This document shows, piece by piece, positions 32,105 to 42,836 of a stretch of DNA of 64,000 nt (positions are counted from its first letter, which is position 1; the number at the start of each line of letters is the position of its first letter). Location: assembly GCA_907163375.1 (NCBI GenBank), contig CAJQUW010011090.1:42501-106500 (forward strand). The letters are read 5' to 3'. This DNA is from Prostheceraeus crozeri. Taxonomy: Eukaryota; Platyhelminthes; Polycladida; Euryleptidae. A program made the position numbers and the translations under genes. The notes beneath the pieces were generated by a model. That model worked only from the letters and a program-made list of their open reading frames with translations, had not been told where the DNA came from and did no database searches.

Positions 32105-32662
32105 TTGGTCACAAATGAAAGAACAATTAAACAAAACAATGAAGTCCAACAAACCACAACAATAGAAGAACAAGAACAAAGAAAACAAACTTATTACACA
32201 CTACCATACATTAATGGTATTTCTGAAACATTGAGCCGTATGTTTCAAAAGCACGATATAAAGATCGCCCACAAACCAACAACTACATTGAAAAATCAGC
32301 TCTTTAAACCAAAGAAATTAAAATCTGATTTAGAACGAAGAAACGTCATTTACCAAATTGATTGCTCCAACTGTCAACAAAAATACATTGGACAAACTAG
32401 AAAACAGCTATCAACAAGAGTTCATGAACATCGACTAGCAGTAAGGAGGATTGATCAGCGTTCACAAATATCAACTCATTGCGTTGAAGAAGACCATGCA
32501 TTTGATTGGAGTAGTGCAAAAACCATCAACTCATGTGAACATAGATATGGTCGTGAATTCATGGAAGCTTGGTACTCCTCAGACCACTCCATCAATAGAC
32601 ATATAGAACTTGATAACATCTATGTAAACTTACGCCAAGCTATGTCATCACGAAATTTTTAA
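32105..32662 (+). pseudogene. PLE endonuclease-domain fragment, right arm
   Basis: Carries the linker and GIY-YIG endonuclease, identical to the array over most of its length. One A is missing from a run near 32128 compared with the array, so the open frame starts with unrelated residues before QNNEVQQTT. It has L in VNLRQAMSS, as in the left arm and array unit 1. Confidence 0.88.
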
Positions 32663-32683
32663 AATTTTATACTCATGTCTCCC

Positions 32684-32753
32684 GATGTAATTTCCCTTTT
32701 CCACCTGACGACGAGCTGAAGCAACAGCCTGAAAATTTGTGGTTAATAATATC
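32684..32753 (+). ncRNA. Hammerhead-like motif, right arm PLE copy
   Basis: Same sequence as the consensus motif at the array junctions; this is the one upstream of array unit 1. Confidence 0.55.
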
Positions 32754-32796
32754 TTATTCCTGAAGACATCTTTTTGTTAAATCAATCATACTCGGG

Positions 32797-35172
32797 ATGC
32801 AAATTTTCAAATTAATTCGTAATCAATATGAACCGACTGTCCTTTCATTTGCTAGAAAATGGGAGAAATTTGAACATCGAATAATAACAACAAAACAACA
32901 GCTTCATTTCCTTCATGATTGTAAAAGATCTGATATTCTTCCACGTTCAATTCAGTATAAACCTCCAGTACCTTCACGTCTTGGTTTCGAAATAGCAAAG
33001 AGTAATGGGAAACAAATGATGAAAGTTTTATTTTAAGATGCCCATCGTTGTTTAGATTGCTTTACCAGTCATGCAGAAGAATTCCGAAGTTTGTGTGAAT
33101 CCTCTTTAACTCGAATTCTTTTTTCTCAATTGAAATCAGCAATTTCCACAACAAGCAAATATGCAGAAGAAAAGAAGAGACAACAGATGGTAATAAAGCT
33201 AAAGAAATTGAAGCCTGATTCTGACAAAGACGTTTTCAACGAAAAGAAGGTAGTCAATCTTTCCAGTAGAAACTTATCCGAGAGCGAAGTCGCTGTTTTG
33301 AACAAAGGTTTGAAATTTAATATAAAAGATTCTGATCCTCTCAAATTTATGGCTGAAACTGAGTTTATCATGGCTGTCAATGATTTGAAACCAGAAGATA
33401 AAAGCACCATTAGAAGTTATCTCACTAGTCAGATGAAGAAACACAACAGACATTCCACATTCTCACGTGAGGAACAAAAGGCACTCAAATCTTTGAAGTC
33501 TGATTCTTCAATTATAATTCTTCTGGCAGATAAAGGAGGATCCACAGCCATTCTAGACCGAAGTCAATATGATGATAAAATGATTGAAATCCTTTCAGAC
33601 TCAACCAGTTACTGTGAAGTTATGAATGATCCAACTACAACTCAAATCAGGAAAATGGAAAAGTATCTACTGACATTAAAGAAGAAAAAAGTTATTTCTG
33701 CTGAAGATTACAAATTTATATCTCCAAAGGAAACCACGATAGCTGAAATTTATGGACTTCCCAAGCTCCACAAGGAAAACTATCCACTTCGCCCAGTTGT
33801 TTCCCTTGTTGATTCGCCTACATATTATTTGGCCAAATGGCTTTTCAAGAAATTGAAAGATTTAGCTTCTCACTCATCTTTTTCAATTAACAATTCGCAA
33901 GAATTTTTGAGCAAATTGAAGTGCACTTCTGTTGCAGAAGATGAATTGATGGTTAGCTTTGATGTCATATCCTTATACCCCTCAATCCAATTAGATTTGG
34001 CAAAATCATGTGTAACAGAATTCCTTTCTATTCATCCTCACTCCTTATCTAATACTGTTTTGTTAGAACTGATATCTCTGTGCCTCAACATTTATTTTTC
34101 ATTTAAGAACCGATTCTTCGAACAAAAGAAAGGTACGCCTATGGGATCACCTATTTCAGGTTTACTTGCTGAATTAGTTATGCAAAAGTTAGAAAACATT
34201 GCCATTTCCAAGTTACAACCCAAATTTTGGTTGCGCTACGTCGACGACACTTTTGTTATCATGAAACGAAATGACTTGAATGACATGCTCTTAACACTTA
34301 ATTCAATCTTTCCCGGAATCAAATTTACTCATGAAGTTGAAAGAAATGGAGAACTGGCATTCCTCGACATCTTGGTCAAAAGAAATAGTGATGGCTTTAC
34401 TGAAACAAGTGTTCATAGGAAGAAAGCCTATGCAGGAACAATCCTTAACTTCAACAGCAATCACCCAGTCATCCACAAGAGGAATTGTATTCGTACTTTA
34501 TTTCAGAGAACAATAACTCACTGCAATACTGAGGAGAATAAAAACAATGAAATTAAATTTCTTTTCCAACTTTTCCAAAATAACAATTATCCAAAGCAAT
34601 TCATTGAAAGAACTTGGTCACAAATGAAAGAACAATTAAAACAAAACAATGAAGTCCAACAAACCACAACAATAGAAGAACAAGAACAAAGAAAACAAAC
34701 TTATTACACACTACCATACATTAATGGTATTTCTGAAACATTGAGCCGTATGTTTCAAAAGCACGATATAAAGATCGCCCACAAACCAACAACTACATTG
34801 AGAAATCAGCTCTTTAAACCAAAGAAATTAAAATCTGATTTAGAACGAAGAAACGTCATTTACCAAATTGATTGCTCCAACTGTCAACAAAAATACATTG
34901 GACAAACTAGAAAACAGCTATCAACAAGAGTTCATGAACATCGACTAGCAGTAAGGAGGATTGATCAGCGTTCACAAATATCAACTCATTGCGTTGAAGA
35001 AGACCATGCATTTGATTGGAGTAGTGCAAAAACCATCAACTCATGTGAACATAGATATGGTCGTGAATTCATGGAAGCTTGGTACTCCTCAGACCACTCC
35101 ATCAATAGACATATAGAACTTGATAACATCTATGTAAACTTACGCCAAGCTATGTCATCACGAAATTTTTAA
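32797..35172 (+). CDS. PLE unit 1: reverse transcriptase with GIY-YIG endonuclease
   Basis: A 79-codon frame (MQIFKLIRNQYEP...MMKVLF) ends in TAA at 33034-33036. The same frame stays open afterwards through 18 codons and a further 693 to 35172, so both are parts of one PLE protein of about 791 residues. Numbering from 33091: RT begins near IAEIYGLPKLHK (about 218); motif A SFDVISLYPS has D291; KKGTPMGSPISG follows; motif C YVDD is 383-386; the linker is Gln/Asn-rich; the endonuclease has YQI (591-593), YIG (602-604), R613 and E659. The first ATG after the stop is M33 (MVIKLKKLKP). It copies element RNA and nicks the target. Unit 1 differs by R571 and L684. Confidence 0.9.
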
Positions 35173-35193
35173 AATTTTATACTCATGTCTCCC

Positions 35194-35263
35194 GATGTAA
35201 TTTCCCTTTTCCACCTGACGACGAGCTGAAGCAACAGCCTGAAAATTTGTGGTTAATAATATC
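35194..35263 (+). ncRNA. Hammerhead-like motif at array junction 1/2
   Basis: Core CTGACGA (35215-35221) fits CUGANGA and GAAA is at 35241-35244. Stem I pairs CCAC (35211-35214) with GTGG (35249-35252) and, beyond an internal loop, GATGTAATT (35194-35202) with AATAATATC (35255-35263, one wobble, one mismatch). Stem II is GCTG-AAGCAA-CAGC with imperfect pairs at its base. Stem III is the self-complementary AATT (35243-35246 with its partner in a dimer); the site base would be T35248 or its neighbour. The layout matches known PLE hammerheads (short stem III, dimeric). The non-canonical base of stem II is a caution. Confidence 0.55.
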
Positions 35264-35306
35264 TTATTCCTGAAGACATCTTTTTGTTAAATCAATCATA
35301 CTCGGG

Positions 35307-37682
35307 ATGCAAATTTTCAAATTAATTCGTAATCAATATGAACCGACTGTCCTTTCATTTGCTAGAAAATGGGAGAAATTTGAACATCGAATAATAACAA
35401 CAAAACAACAGCTTCATTTCCTTCATGATTGTAAAAGATCTGATATTCTTCCACGTTCAATTCAGTATAAACCTCCAGTACCTTCACGTCTTGGTTTCGA
35501 AATAGCAAAGAGTAATGGGAAACAAATGATGAAAGTTTTATTTTAAGATGCCCATCGTTGTTTAGATCGCTTTACCAGTCATGCAGAAGAATTCCGAAGT
35601 TTGTGTGAATCCTCTTTAACTCGAATTCTTTTTTCTCAATTGAAATCAGCAATTTCCACAACAAGCAAATATGCAGAAGAAAAGAAGAGACAACAGATGG
35701 TAATAAAGCTAAAGAAATTGAAGCCTGATTCTGACAAAGACGTTTTCAACGAAAAGAAGGTAGTCAATCTTTCCAGTAGAAACTTATCCGAGAGCGAAGT
35801 CGCTGTTTTGAACAAAGGTTTGAAATTTAATATAAAAGATTCTGATCCTCTCAAATTTATGGCTGAAACTGAGTTTATCATGGCTGTCAATGATTTGAAA
35901 CCAGAAGATAAAAGCACCATTAGAAGTTATCTCACTAGTCAGATGAAGAAACACAACAGACATTCCACATTCTCACGTGAGGAACAAAAGGCACTCAAAT
36001 CTTTGAAGTCTGATTCTTCAATTATAATTCTTCTGGCAGATAAAGGAGGATCCACAGCCATTCTAGACCGAAGTCAATATGATGATAAAATGATTGAAAT
36101 CCTTTCAGACTCAACCAGTTACTGTGAAGTTATGAATGATCCAACTACAACTCAAATCAGGAAAATGGAAAAGTATCTACTGACATTAAAGAAGAAAAAA
36201 GTTATTTCTGCTGAAGATTACAAATTTATATCTCCAAAGGAAACCACGATAGCTGAAATTTATGGACTTCCCAAGCTCCACAAGGAAAACTATCCACTTC
36301 GCCCAGTTGTTTCCCTTGTTGATTCGCCTACATATTATTTGGCCAAATGGCTTTTCAAGAAATTGAAAGATTTAGCTTCTCACTCATCTTTTTCAATTAA
36401 CAATTCGCAAGAATTTTTGAGCAAATTGAAGTGCACTTCTGTTGCAGAAGATGAATTGATGGTTAGCTTTGATGTCATATCCTTATACCCCTCAATCCAA
36501 TTAGATTTGGCAAAATCATGTGTAACAGAATTCCTTTCTATTCATCCTCACTCCTTATCTAATACTGTTTTGTTAGAACTGATATCTCTGTGCCTCAACA
36601 TTTATTTTTCATTTAAGAACCGATTCTTCGAACAAAAGAAAGGTACGCCTATGGGATCACCTATTTCAGGTTTACTTGCTGAATTAGTTATGCAAAAGTT
36701 AGAAAACATTGCCATTTCCAAGTTACAACCCAAATTTTGGTTGCGCTACGTCGACGACACTTTTGTTATCATGAAACGAAATGACTTGAATGACATGCTC
36801 TTAACACTTAATTCAATCTTTCCCGGAATCAAATTTACTCATGAAGTTGAAAGAAATGGAGAACTGGCATTCCTCGACATCTTGGTCAAAAGAAATAGTG
36901 ATGGCTTTACTGAAACAAGTGTTCATAGGAAGAAAGCCTATACAGGAACAATCCTTAACTTCAACAGCAATCACCCAGTCATCCACAAGAGGAATTGTAT
37001 TCGTACTTTATTTCAGAGAACAATAACTCACTGCAATACTGAGGAGAATAAAAACAATGAAATTAAATTTCTTTTCCAACTTTTCCAAAATAACAATTAT
37101 CCAAAGCAATTCATTGAAAGAACTTGGTCACAAATGAAAGAACAATTAAAACAAAACAATGAAGTCCAACAAACCACAACAATAGAAGAACAAGAACAAA
37201 GAAAACAAACTTATTACACACTACCATACATTAATGGTATTTCTGAAACATTGAGCCGTATGTTTCAAAAGCACGATATAAAGATCGCCCACAAACCAAC
37301 AACTACATTGAAAAATCAGCTCTTTAAACCAAAGAAATTAAAATCTGATTTAGAACGAAGAAACGTCATTTACCAAATTGATTGCTCCAACTGTCAACAA
37401 AAATACATTGGACAAACTAGAAAACAGCTATCAACAAGAGTTCATGAACATCGACTAGCAGTAAGGAGGATTGATCAGCGTTCACAAATATCAACTCATT
37501 GCGTTGAAGAAGACCATGCATTTGATTGGAGTAGTGCAAAAACCATCAACTCATGTGAACATAGATATGGTCGTGAATTCATGGAAGCTTGGTACTCCTC
37601 AGACCACTCCATCAATAGACATATAGAACTTGATAACATCTATGTAAACTTTCGCCAAGCTATGTCATCACGAAATTTTTAA
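35307..37682 (+). CDS. PLE unit 2: reverse transcriptase/endonuclease
   Basis: Same layout as unit 1, including the stop after 79 codons (TAA at 35544-35546). Distinct in T448 (AYTGTILN; all others A). F684 from this unit on. Its 3' hammerhead-like motif has GCAC for CCAC. Confidence 0.9.
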
Positions 37683-37703
37683 AATTTTATACTCATGTCT
37701 CCC

Positions 37704-37773
37704 GATGTAATTTCCCTTTTGCACCTGACGACGAGCTGAAGCAACAGCCTGAAAATTTGTGGTTAATAATATC
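37704..37773 (+). ncRNA. Hammerhead-like motif at array junction 2/3
   Basis: As junction 1/2, but stem I reads GCAC, losing one pair; same variant as the left-arm copy. Confidence 0.5.
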
Positions 37774-37816
37774 TTATTCCTGAAGACATCTTTTTGTTAA
37801 ATCAATCATACTCGGG

Positions 37817-40192
37817 ATGCAAATTTTCAAATTAATTCGTAATCAATATGAACCGACTGTCCTTTCATTTGCTAGAAAATGGGAGAAATTTGAACATCGA
37901 ATAATAACAACAAAACAACAGCTTCATTTCCTTCATGATTGTAAAAGATCTGATATTCTTCCACGTTCAATTCAGTATAAACCTCCAGTACCTTCACGTC
38001 TTGGTTTCGAAATAGCAAAGAGTAATGGGAAACAAATGATGAAAGTTTTATTTTAAGATGCCCCTCGTTGTTTAGATCGCTTTACCAGTCATGCAGAAGA
38101 ATTCCGAAGTTTGTGTGAATCCTCTTTAACTCGAATTCTTTTTTCTCAATTGAAATCAGCAATTTCCACAACAAGCAAATATGCAGAAGAAAAGAAGAGA
38201 CAACAGATGGTAATAAAGCTAAAGAAATTGAAGCCTGATTCTGACAAAGACGTTTTCAACGAAAAGAAGGTAGTCAATCTTTCCAGTAGAAACTTATCCG
38301 AGAGCGAAGTCGCTGTTTTGAACAAAGGTTTGAAATTTAATATAAAAGATTCTGATCCTCTCAAATTTATGGCTGAAACTGAGTTTATCATGGCTGTCAA
38401 TGATTTGAAACCAGAAGATAAAAGCACCATTAGAAGTTATCTCACTAGTCAGATGAAGAAACACAACAGACATTCCACATTCTCACGTGAGGAACAAAAG
38501 GCACTCAAATCTTTGAAGTCTGATTCTTCAATTATAATTCTTCTGGCAGATAAAGGAGGATCCACAGCCATTCTAGACCGAAGTCAATATGATGATAAAA
38601 TGATTGAAATCCTTTCAGACTCAACCAGTTACTGTGAAGTTATGAATGATCCAACTACAACTCAAATCAGGAAAATGGAAAAGTATCTACTGACATTAAA
38701 GAAGAAAAAAGTTATTTCTGCTGAAGATTACAAATTTATATCTCCAAAGGAAACCACGATAGCTGAAATTTATGGACTTCCCAAGCTCCACAAGGAAAAC
38801 TATCCACTTCGCCCAGTTGTTTCCCTTGTTGATTCGCCTACATATTATTTGGCCAAATGGCTTTTCAAGAAATTGAAAGATTTAGCTTCTCACTCATCTT
38901 TTTCAATTAACAATTCGCAAGAATTTTTGAGCAAATTGAAGTGCACTTCTGTTGCAGAAGATGAATTGATGGTTAGCCTTGATGTCATATCCTTATACCC
39001 CTCAATCCAATTAGATTTGGCAAAATCATGTGTAACAGAATTCCTTTCTATTCATCCTCACTCCTTATCTAATACTGTTTTGTTAGAACTGATATCTCTG
39101 TGCCTCAACATTTATTTTTCATTTAAGAACCGATTCTTCGAACAAAAGAAAGGTACGCCTATGGGATCACCTATTTCAGGTTTACTTGCTGAATTAGTTA
39201 TGCAAAAGTTAGAAAACATTGCCATTTCCAAGTTACAACCCAAATTTTGGTTGCGCTACGTCGACGACACTTTTGTTATCATGAAACGAAATGACTTGAA
39301 TGACATGCTCTTAACACTTAATTCAATCTTTCCCGGAATCAAATTTACTCATGAAGTTGAAAGAAATGGAGAACTGGCATTCCTCGACATCTTGGTCAAA
39401 AGAAATAGTGATGGCTTTACTGAAACAAGTGTTCATAGGAAGAAAGCCTATGCAGGAACAATCCTTAACTTCAACAGCAATCACCCAGTCATCCACAAGA
39501 GGAATTGTATTCGTACTTTATTTCAGAGAACAATAACTCACTGCAATACTGAGGAGAATAAAAACAATGAAATTAAATTTCTTTTCCAACTTTTCCAAAA
39601 TAACAATTATCCAAAGCAATTCATTGAAAGAACTTGGTCACAAATGAAAGAACAATTAAAACAAAACAATGAAGTCCAACAAACCACAACAATAGAAGAA
39701 CAAGAACAAAGAAAACAAACTTATTACACACTACCATACATTAATGGTATTTCTGAAACATTGAGCCGTATGTTTCAAAAGCACGATATAAAGATCGCCC
39801 ACAAACCAACAACTACATTGAAAAATCAGCTCTTTAAACCAAAGAAATTAAAATCTGATTTAGAACGAAGAAACGTCATTTACCAAATTGATTGCTCCAA
39901 CTGTCAACAAAAATACATTGGACAAACTAGAAAACAGCTATCAACAAGAGTTCATGAACATCGACTAGCAGTAAGGAGGATTGATCAGCGTTCACAAATA
40001 TCAACTCATTGCGTTGAAGAAGACCATGCATTTGATTGGAGTAGTGCAAAAACCATCAACTCATGTGAACATAGATATGGTCGTGAATTCATGGAAGCTT
40101 GGTACTCCTCAGACCACTCCATCAATAGACATATAGAACTTGATAACATCTATGTAAACTTTCGCCAAGCTATGTCATCACGAAATTTTTAA
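37817..40192 (+). CDS. PLE unit 3: reverse transcriptase/endonuclease
   Basis: Same layout. Has L290 next to the motif A Asp (SLDVISLYP) instead of F, shared with units 4 and 5. Just after the stop, CCCCTCG replaces CCCATCG, changing H to P in the interrupted segment. Catalytic D291 and YVDD are kept. Confidence 0.9.
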
Positions 40193-40213
40193 AATTTTAT
40201 ACTCATGTCTCCA

Positions 40214-40283
40214 GATGTAATTTCCCTTTTGCACCTGACGACGAGCTGAAGCAACAGCCTGAAAATTTGTGGTTAATAATATC
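40214..40283 (+). ncRNA. Hammerhead-like motif at array junction 3/4
   Basis: GCAC variant of stem I, plus one change (CCAGATG for CCCGATG) just outside the motif. Confidence 0.5.
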
Positions 40284-40326
40284 TTATTCCTGAAGACATC
40301 TTTTTGTTAAATCAATCATACTCGGG

Positions 40327-42702
40327 ATGCAAATTTTCAAATTAATTCGTAATCAATATGAACCGACTGTCCTTTCATTTGCTAGAAAATGGGAGAAATT
40401 TGAACATCGAATAATAACAACAAAACAACAGCTTCATTTCCTTCATGATTGTAAAAGATCTGATATTCTTCCACGTTCAATTCAGTATAAACCTCCAGTA
40501 CCTTCACGTCTTGGTTTCGAAATAGCAAAGAGTAATGGGAAACAAATGATGAAAGTTTTATTTTAAGATGCCCATCGTTGTTTAGATCGCTTTACCAGTC
40601 ATGCAGAAGAATTCCGAAGTTTGTGTGAATCCTCTTTAACTCGAATTCTTTTTTCTCAATTGAAATCAGCAATTTCCACAACAAGCAAATATGCAGAAGA
40701 AAAGAAGAGACAACAGATGGTAATAAAGCTAAAGAAATTGAAGCCTGATTCTGACAAAGACGTTTTCAACGAAAAGAAGGTAGTCAATCTTTCCAGTAGA
40801 AACTTATCCGAGAGCGAAGTCGCTGTTTTGAACAAAGGTTTGAAATTTAATATAAAAGATTCTGATCCTCTCAAATTTATGGCTGAAACTGAGTTTATCA
40901 TGGCTGTCAATGATTTGAAACCAGAAGATAAAAGCACCATTAGAAGTTATCTCACTAGTCAGATGAAGAAACACAACAGACATTCCACATTCTCACGTGA
41001 GGAACAAAAGGCACTCAAATCTTTGAAGTCTGATTCTTCAATTATAATTCTTCTGGCAGATAAAGGAGGATCCACAGCCATTCTAGACCGAAGTCAATAT
41101 GATGATAAAATGATTGAAATCCTTTCAGACTCAACCAGTTACTGTGAAGTTATGAATGATCCAACTACAACTCAAATCAGGAAAATGGAAAAGTATCTAC
41201 TGACATTAAAGAAGAAAAAAGTTATTTCTGCTGAAGATTACAAATTTATATCTCCAAAGGAAACCACGATAGCTGAAATTTATGGACTTCCCAAGCTCCA
41301 CAAGGAAAACTATCCACTTCGCCCAGTTGTTTCCCTTGTTGATTCGCCTACATATTATTTGGCCAAATGGCTTTTCAAGAAATTGAAAGATTTAGCTTCT
41401 CACTCATCTTTTTCAATTAACAATTCGCAAGAATTTTTGAGCAAATTGAAGTGCACTTCTGTTGCAGAAGATGAATTGATGGTTAGCCTTGATGTCATAT
41501 CCTTATACCCCTCAATCCAATTAGATTTGGCAAAATCATGTGTAACAGAATTCCTTTCTATTCATCCTCACTCCTTATCTAATACTGTTTTGTTAGAACT
41601 GATATCTCTGTGCCTCAACATTTATTTTTCATTTAAGAACCGATTCTTCGAACAAAAGAAAGGTACGCCTATGGGATCACCTATTTCAGGTTTACTTGCT
41701 GAATTAGTTATGCAAAAGTTAGAAAACATTGCCATTTCCAAGTTACAACCCAAATTTTGGTTGCGCTACGTCGACGACACTTTTGTTATCATGAAACGAA
41801 ATGACTTGAATGACATGCTCTTAACACTTAATTCAATCTTTCCCGGAATCAAATTTACTCATGAAGTTGAAAGAAATGGAGAACTGGCATTCCTCGACAT
41901 CTTGGTCAAAAGAAATAGTGATGGCTTTACTGAAACAAGTGTTCATAGGAAGAAAGCCTATGCAGGAACAATCCTTAACTTCAACAGCAATCACCCAGTC
42001 ATCCACAAGAGGAATTGTATTCGTACTTTATTTCAGAGAACAATAACTCACTGCAATACTGAGGAGAATAAAAACAATGAAATTAAATTTCTTTTCCAAC
42101 TTTTCCAAAATAACAATTATCCAAAGCAATTCATTGAAAGAACTTGGTCACAAATGAAAGAACAATTAAAACAAAACAATGAAGTCCAACAAACCACAAC
42201 AATAGAAGAACAAGAACAAAGAAAACAAACTTATTACACACTACCATACATTAATGGTATTTCTGAAACATTGAGCCGTATGTTTCAAAAGCACGATATA
42301 AAGATCGCCCACAAACCAACAACTACATTGAAAAATCAGCTCTTTAAACCAAAGAAATTAAAATCTGATTTAGAACGAAGAAACGTCATTTACCAAATTG
42401 ATTGCTCCAACTGTCAACAAAAATACATTGGACAAACTAGAAAACAGCTATCAACAAGAGTTCATGAACATCGACTAGCAGTAAGGAGGATTGATCAGCG
42501 TTCACAAATATCAACTCATTGCGTTGAAGAAGACCATGCATTTGATTGGAGTAGTGCAAAAACCATCAACTCATGTGAACATAGATATGGTCGTGAATTC
42601 ATGGAAGCTTGGTACTCCTCAGACCACTCCATCAATAGACATATAGAACTTGATAACATCTATGTAAACTTTCGCCAAGCTATGTCATCACGAAATTTTT
42701 AA
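40327..42702 (+). CDS. PLE unit 4: reverse transcriptase/endonuclease
   Basis: Same layout with L290; otherwise matches the common protein. Confidence 0.9.
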
Positions 42703-42723
42703 AATTTTATACTCATGTCTCCC

Positions 42724-42793
42724 GATGTAATTTCCCTTTTCCACCTGACGACGAGCTGAAGCAACAGCCTGAAAATTTGTGGTTAATAATATC
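42724..42793 (+). ncRNA. Hammerhead-like motif at array junction 4/5
   Basis: Common form with CCAC/GTGG stem I. Confidence 0.55.
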
Positions 42794-42836
42794 TTATTCC
42801 TGAAGACATCTTTTTGTTAAATCAATCATACTCGGG

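Larger units (their letters stand above)
29050..32786. repeat. Right arm of giant inverted repeat
   Basis: Reverse complement of 5747-10220. It contains the right Polinton terminal repeat (29050-31299) and the mirrored PLE piece (31300-32786), and runs straight into the PLE array. Differences from the left arm include one instead of three 371-bp units, several single-base substitutions near the inner end and a few one-base length differences in base runs. Confidence 0.9.
31300..32786. mobile_element. Rearranged Penelope-type PLE fragment, right copy
   Basis: Mirror of 5747-7230. A minus-strand RT piece (31300-about 32055) joins a plus-strand 3' piece (about 32056-32786), which continues without a break into the PLE array. 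It is therefore the array's truncated first unit with an inverted 5' piece, and the Polinton sits in that inverted piece. Several one-base length differences from the left copy interrupt its frames. Confidence 0.9.

Noticed and set aside
33126-33410. 94-residue minus-strand frame repeated in every PLE unit
   Set aside because: It is antisense to the PLE protein and repeats only because the unit repeats; its composition is that of a shadow frame.
34331-34516. 61-residue plus-strand frame in each PLE unit
   Set aside because: Lies out of frame within the RT/linker coding region; no independent signal.
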